Of a DNA stretch of 64,000 nt, positions 59,001 through 64,000 are shown one piece after another. Source of the stretch: Byssochlamys sp. IMV 00236 (lineage: Eukaryota > Ascomycota > Eurotiomycetes > Eurotiales > Thermoascaceae); NCBI GenBank assembly GCA_001931875.2, contig MSJH02000765.1, forward strand, positions 62,001 to 126,000, given 5' to 3'. Below the pieces are notes generated by a model. It searched no databases. It had not been told where the DNA came from and saw nothing but the letters and a program-made list of their open reading frames with translations. Numbering within the stretch: position 1 is the first letter of the stretch; every line of letters starts with the position of its first letter. The translations under genes and the position numbers were made by a program.

Positions 59001-60442
59001 TCCTCGATCCATTTCTTTGTCTCATCCTCATCCTCGGGTCGTCCGCTCAGCTCAGATATCGAGTGTTTCAGAACATCCGAATCAGTCGGTTGCCGGCCTA
59101 TTTCGAAGAAGGCACGGATACCAACTTCCCTAACTCGATCCCAGAAGACCTTATCTCGTTGCTCATTCACTCGAGTCAATTCAGCGCGCTCTTCGTCAGT
59201 AGTTATCCATCCAGTAAAGCCAGGTTGGGCCCAGTTCGGAAGCCCTGAATGTCTGATGCCGCCTCCATTGCGCAAATTCTCTTCCTGAGGCCACCATGAA
59301 CTGGCTCTCAAAAATTTCACGAAGAAGCGGTACTGCTTCACGAGAACGGCCGCGAATACGTCCAACGTAACGTCCAAGGCACGACCAACATCCATGTCGA
59401 AGGCACCAATCATAGCCTTGACACGTTCGAATGTATCCTCGACGACTTCGCTGGAAGGGGGTTCATTGTTACTTGTTGTGAACAACTCCGTCAGCAATTT
59501 AGAGTACCCCTCCGACTCCTCCCGGAGAAGATTGTAGTTTGACTGCCTGTAAAGAAGATTCGTCTGTTTCCGAATACCCATACGAGCAAACGTGTCCCGA
59601 ACAAGTCCCAAAGATTGGAGTAAAGGCGTCTCCAACTCAAGGCGGAGGAGCGCGGGGGATATCGCTGTAGAAAAGACCAAGGGGCGCAAGGCAGGATTAG
59701 AGGTTTCACCATCGGTCATGATGGAGAGCGCATCCAGGAACAACGACCGAGGATCAAATCCAGACCCTGCAGTCTCGATACCACCTGCCATATCAACATC
59801 CTCAGAGACGGTCTCCTCACCAATGATCTCTTTAATAGCAGTTCCCGTTTCCGTTGCCGGTATCCGTCCATCGAATGCCGATCTGAGCAACTCCTGGAAG
59901 ATAGCCGCCAAAGTGATAGCATCCTCTTCAGACCGCGCCTGAGTTCCCTTCTCCACCAGGCTCTTCTTGCCGGTCGTCATCCAGTTGTCAACGACATCCT
60001 GTGTCGCGTATTCGTATGCATAAGGAACCGGCGCCGGCGGATGTTCTGCGGAGGAATTCTGCGTTGGCGCCGGACTCGGCGATGGAGGCGGCAGTGGTTT
60101 CGCTGCCGCTGCGACGCCGTTTGTCTGCATGGGATCGGAGACCTCTTTCGCAGGTGTTGCTGCCGGTGGAGACATAGCTGTGTCTTTGGGCGTCTCCGCA
60201 GAATTCTGGCTATCGCTAGGTCGTCGACCAGAGGGCATTCGACCACCGCGACTCGAGCGGCGCCCTCCTCTTCCACGATTCTCTCCAAATTCGCGAGGCT
60301 GACTGGGCTGTTGGCCTTGTGGATAGTGCGCTAGGTTGAGATTTCCTGGCCGATGCGGAGATTGTCTCTGATTATCGTTTCCCGAATCACCGGACCAAGA
60401 ACGATCACCTCTCTTCCTCTTACCGCCCGCTCCAGGAGCCAT
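53099..60442 (-). CDS. tho2: THO complex subunit 2 (Tho2/THOC2)
   Basis: Tho2 is the large scaffold of the THO/TREX complex that couples transcription to mRNA export and prevents R-loops. Exons 60442-55718, 55669-55563 and 55496-53099 join exactly in frame to 2409 residues. An N-terminal RGG-rich, low-complexity part (RGRGGRRSSRGGR) precedes a long helical scaffold. Recognisable blocks are PQEENLRNGGG, VDVYPELPEFIHRILHHC and QSLGLVRDTFARMGIRKQTN. Others are EWYSGQTSRLPDIKS and WRYHADKAVYE-like segments (ILRDLSRWHADKAVYEKEAF). The last 800 residues are extremely Arg/Pro/Asp/Gly-rich (RERERDRDRDRER, PPPPPPPPPGG) and disordered. The second exon is only 107 bases, and the first intron is 48 bases with a GCTAAT branch site. 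Confidence 0.94.
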
Positions 60443-61051
60443 TGTAGCTGGCAGGCAACTGAGGAAAAAGCTCAGCTACGGAACCGGTGTGCCTGTGACG
60501 ACAAGCTCGCGCGGTTCATGAGTGATGACCGTTTACTGGATTGGAATCGAACCGTCAGTGACTGGAAAGGGTAGATGAGGGAGAGGATAGGGTCAGAAAG
60601 TACCTGCAGTAGCTCCATGTCAAGGAAAAGGCAAAGAAAAGCACCAACTCGCTAGCAAAGATGTGTTCGTCAGACCGCTGGAGAGCTTCTTTTGTTGGAA
60701 TCGGAGATGCGCCAAAGAACTGAACCGCTTCGCGCTTCTGTCGCTTGTTGTTCCGCCGTTAGCGCGCTACTTAAGCTCCGCCGCCACTACCCGCGCTTTC
60801 TACTAACTATTATGTATGCAATCCTCTATTGGTATTCTTATTCTATATCGTTATTGATGGTCTACCAAGGTGGACACATCTCATGATTATTTGAAAGCAG
60901 GGACAGGAATGATCCTTTGCTTGCTACCACTGAAGACCACTGAAGAAGACGAAAGAAAGAGGAATATTTGTCATTACTCATATCATTACCACAGGCGTAT
61001 CACGGCATAGTAGCTATATTAATAGGATACGATGTCGCCATTCCAGCTAAA
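60443..61051. other. intergenic, tho2 promoter
   Basis: About 0.6 kb separates the tho2 start and the epimerase-like stop. No further gene is seen. Confidence 0.55.
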
Positions 61052-62186
61052 TTAAGCCAAACCAGCAGCCTTGGCCTCGACATCGACAATCTCAGGGATC
61101 AGCTCCAGGAGGGTAGGCTGCTCCGGCTTCCAACCAAACAGCTTCCTGGCGCGGATGGCATGGCCACGCGAGTTAGTTCCCCAGGCATACGGTCCGAACG
61201 AGTTGAGGGCCGCCACCTGGTCGTAGTTCAGCTGCTCGACATCAGGCGAGTCAATGAGCTTCTTCTCGTAGGCGACCTTGGCCACGGCCCTTTCAACATC
61301 ACCCCAGACGAAGGAACCGTTCTCAGCCAAGTAGTAGCCACCGTCGTTGTTCCAGGTTGCCTTTCCACCGCCTGCAGCAGCCGCGTCTCCCAGAGCGAGA
61401 TACACCTTGCTGAGATCCTGCACGTGAACCTGGTGCCAGATGTTCTTGCCCTCTCCAACAAGGAATCCCTTCTTGTTCTTGAGGACGGCAGCAGCCAGCA
61501 TATAGGCCTGCATACTCTTGGTGTTTACGGGGCCGCGTCCCTTTCCATAGATCGTGGGCGGGCAGATGATACCAACCTTTACACTGTCCGGGGACTTCAG
61601 GCCGGCAGCGATGATGATCTTGTCCACATTGCGGTGGAGGGCGTCGTCGGGGATGTTAAACAGTTCCTGCACGCCGTCCCAGTCGTTGTATTCCTTTGGC
61701 CGTTTGATACCATAGCTCTTCGCCCGCTGGTCCTCCACAGCCAAGATACCAGTTCCTGAGGTGTGGATGAGCCAGAGAGGCTTCTCTGGAGTGTGGTATG
61801 TGGCGCCCTTGGCAATAGCCTCTGCGGATGCGACGTGGTCACAATCGGCGCAGTCTATGAAATTTGTTAGCTTCTCGCTCAAAGAGGAGGGATAACTGGT
61901 CACTGACTATAGACGATATCCGCGTTCTTGACTTCCTCCTCGATCAAGTCCTTCGAGTCGAGGTCACCGTGGGCAATCTTAACATTCGGGAACTTGCTGG
62001 TAATTTGGGCAGCCTTCTCCTTACTGCGGACAAGGGCCGTAATCTCCCAGTCAGGATGGGCCTGCGAGACAACGTAGAGAACTTCGCCACCGATGTAGCC
62101 GGTGCTACCAGTTCTAGATCCTGGGGTTAGCAACATCCGGGGTTTCAATCGATATATTTCACTTACAGGAAAACCTTAGGAGCCAT
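61052..62186 (-). CDS. NAD(P)-dependent epimerase/dehydratase-like extended SDR
   Basis: Three exons (62186-62167, 62113-61908, 61854-61052) join to 342 residues. The first exon is 20 bases and encodes MAPKVFL. The next opens with the dinucleotide-binding loop TGSTGYIGG (GxxGxxG type), followed by ITALVRS and VKIAHGDLDSKDLI. The active-site region shows WLIHTSGTG, with YGIKRPKEY downstream, and CPPTIYGKGRGPVNTKS is a substrate-side block typical of this fungal family. Conserved HQVHVQDLSKVYLAL follows. It is an atypical SDR, so the usual YxxxK is not obvious. Substrate is unknown; related proteins are annotated as nucleoside-diphosphate-sugar epimerases. It has no secretion signal and should be cytosolic. 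Confidence 0.88.
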
Positions 62187-63011
62187 TGTTGCGAATAATC
62201 GTCTCGACAATCGACAGCACAATATCACTAGAGATCAGGTGTTGCTTGAGATCCGGTCCTGGGCGATCCCTCATACATATATACTAATAACGTTGCACGA
62301 GTGGACCTTGGAGCCTGCTTTGAAATCAGCTCTGCGACCGCTAGAAAAGCTTCGAAAGCCGGAGGGGAAGCTCTCCGCCATCGCGAAACGAGGAGCATCG
62401 GCAATTCCAGCGATGGTGGGGTCACCGCCTTGATCGCTCTGGGACTTCTAACATGTCGTCTTTTTAGAGGACTGTTAGAGGACTATATTCCAGTCTTTCT
62501 TGTCAGTGGACGAGTGAGAAGACCGCGAGCAGCAACAGGACCCGTGGACGAAGCCCACAAGTGGGGGTGCGATGGAGCTCTAGGAAGAACCAGACAATAA
62601 TATGTCGGCATTGTGTCCGATATAATTGCCGACCATATGTTCTATTTTATATGGTATAACTACATATAAGCATGACTGACAAACACTCTATTTGCAAATA
62701 TTACTATAGAGCATCGAGAGATACATTGCGAGTCAAATAGGCAATATTTCCGTGGGTTCTTCAAGCTCCCGATGACGCAGATGGAGGGGTCAGGACTCTA
62801 AATCCACCATCCTTATACTACTCGTTATTGCGCATCGATACACTACAGGGAGGGACGCCATCTGGGAGAAGATTGTATATCCGATACATTGAACTGGATA
62901 GGCCAAGGACAAATTTGGTAACAAGAGATATATCATTTTCTTATATTCCCGACTATATTTATTCTAAGATGACTCTCTATCGTATCTCTAGATGCAGAAA
63001 CACAACCAAAC
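62187..63011. other. intergenic
   Basis: About 0.8 kb lies between the SDR start and the stop of the MDR gene. AT-rich sequence near 62630-62720 and no supported gene. Confidence 0.55.
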
Positions 63012-64000
63012 TCAAGAAACGTTCCCGGGCTCAGAAACCCGAATTACCAACTTCCCTAGACCGCCCCGTCCGCTATAAACGACGTCGCATGCCTTTCGTA
63101 CCGCTTCAATATCTCGAAGATCCACGGTTGTGCCCACAACTGTTCTTAGTCGGCCCTCTTCAACATAGCGCCTTAACTCATCCAGGTCTTTGCCACTCGA
63201 TTTCAGAAACATGTATGAATACTCCGTCTTGTAACGTAGTGCTCTCAGCTTGCGAATATGATCTAGTAGATTGAGCCCCAGTCGGAAAGGAAGTGGAATA
63301 ATGGGGTGATGAGGCAGATCCAAGAGCGACGAACTCTGCAGCTGGTCACCGGATGGTAAAGTTGCGACGGACACGATACGGCTAGATCCTGGTCGCATCA
63401 AGCACAAGTATTCCATAGCAAGGCCAACTGTGTCGAAAAGAAAGTCGATTGAGCCATGTTCGATGACATCTCTCGGGTCGGATTTTGTATAGTCAATAAC
63501 TTCGGAGGTGTCAATAACTGAGTTCGACACAGAGCGTAGAAGTTGAAGGGATAAAGGAAATGCGGACGTACTCTCATCTACCGTGTTTTCACCCAGGAGC
63601 TCTTTCACTTTTGGAATTTTTGCAGTTGAGACCGTGGTAATGACCTTCCCAGCATTGAATACATTCTTTGCGAGCTGACACGCGAATAAACCCGTCCCAC
63701 TTACTAAGATATAATCAGCATATAAATCAAAACATAGGATCGTTCTGGGAAGCTAACAGCCAGCAGGCACAAACACTGTTTTCCCAGCAAGATCACCACG
63801 ATACTCCCGAAGTGCCTGGAGTGCTGTCATTGCCGCCAATGGGATTGAAGCTGCCTCCTCAAAAGACAACGAAGGCGGCTTAAGTCCAATATGTTCTTCT
63901 GAACATCTAACAAACTCACTGCATGAGCCTTGTATATATTAGCAATTGATACGGCATGCTAACAGTCATGATTAATCCGTACCTCGGGAAACCTCTGGTA
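63012..64000 (-). CDS. MDR-family quinone/alcohol oxidoreductase, 3' part (cut by right edge)
   Basis: This is the C-terminal part of a zinc-less medium-chain dehydrogenase/reductase, the NADPH-quinone reductase type. Visible exons are 64000-63983, 63928-63758 and 63703-63012. Family blocks are SEFVRCSEEHIGLKPPSLSF, EEAASIPLAAMTALQAL, GKTVFVPAG followed by LSGTGLFACQLAKNV, and VITTVSTAKIPK. Then come VIDYTK, DFLFDTVG and KLVIRV. Within the last exon the 54 bases 63518-63571 begin GTACGT and end CTCAG. Their removal keeps frame and deletes a loop absent from typical relatives, so they are probably a further intron. The N-terminal catalytic domain lies beyond the window. Confidence 0.85.

Noticed and set aside
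60535..60565. GGTTCGATTCC-like sequence on the minus strand resembling a tRNA T-loop
   Set aside because: The flanks do not form a T-stem and no matching D-arm, anticodon arm or acceptor stem is present.
61864..62130. Plus-strand 88-codon frame over the SDR gene
   Set aside because: It is the antisense shadow of well-conserved epimerase coding sequence.

Overview
The window is nuclear DNA of a filamentous ascomycete, most likely a member of the Eurotiales (Aspergillus/Penicillium type). The evidence is genes split by short GT-AG introns of about 48-100 bases, a cell-wall alpha-1,3-glucan synthase, and fungal versions of Tah18, Rpc31, Csn6, Acinus, Tho2 and Met2. The species cannot be named from the sequence alone. 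Exon joins given here were placed by hand, using splice sites, reading frame and family conservation.

Layout. At 1-4170 (minus) lies the 5' two-thirds of an alpha-1,3-glucan synthase cut by the left edge. A dense block of housekeeping genes follows: diflavin reductase Tah18 (5717-7801), RNA polymerase III subunit Rpc31 (8378-9242), proteasome-assembly chaperone Hsm3/S5b (9759-11720), COP9 signalosome subunit 6 (11977-13334), a DUF300/TMEM184 membrane protein (14380-16405), a divergent protein kinase (17674-18898) and an Acinus-like SAP/RRM protein (19400-21223). Small uncharacterised genes follow at 22828-23211 and 24153-24713.

From about 25 to 38.4 kb the window looks accessory. It holds a chimeric locus made of a copied Acinus 5' fragment between two 132-base direct repeats, an APH-fold phosphotransferase, a small spliced membrane-protein candidate, and a 1097-residue Clr5-ankyrin protein. 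It also holds a zinc-cluster relic and two tandem cytochrome P450 genes with no biosynthetic backbone enzyme beside them.

From 38.8 kb core-type genes return: homoserine O-acetyltransferase (38798-40417), a secreted serine carboxypeptidase (41040-42867), a decayed Aim9-like phosphotransferase (about 44050-44780), an AIF-like FAD oxidoreductase (45750-46904), an unknown low-complexity protein (50459-52005), THO subunit Tho2 (53099-60442), an extended SDR epimerase-like protein (61052-62186) and an MDR oxidoreductase cut by the right edge (63012-64000).

Functional links. The proteasome-assembly gene hsm3 and the COP9 gene csn6 are divergent from a 256-base shared promoter carrying two CCGCGGTG blocks, which suggests co-regulation of protein-degradation machinery. 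Acinus and Tho2 both act in nuclear mRNA processing/export but are far apart. I found no convincing tRNA, rRNA, CRISPR or intact transposon.
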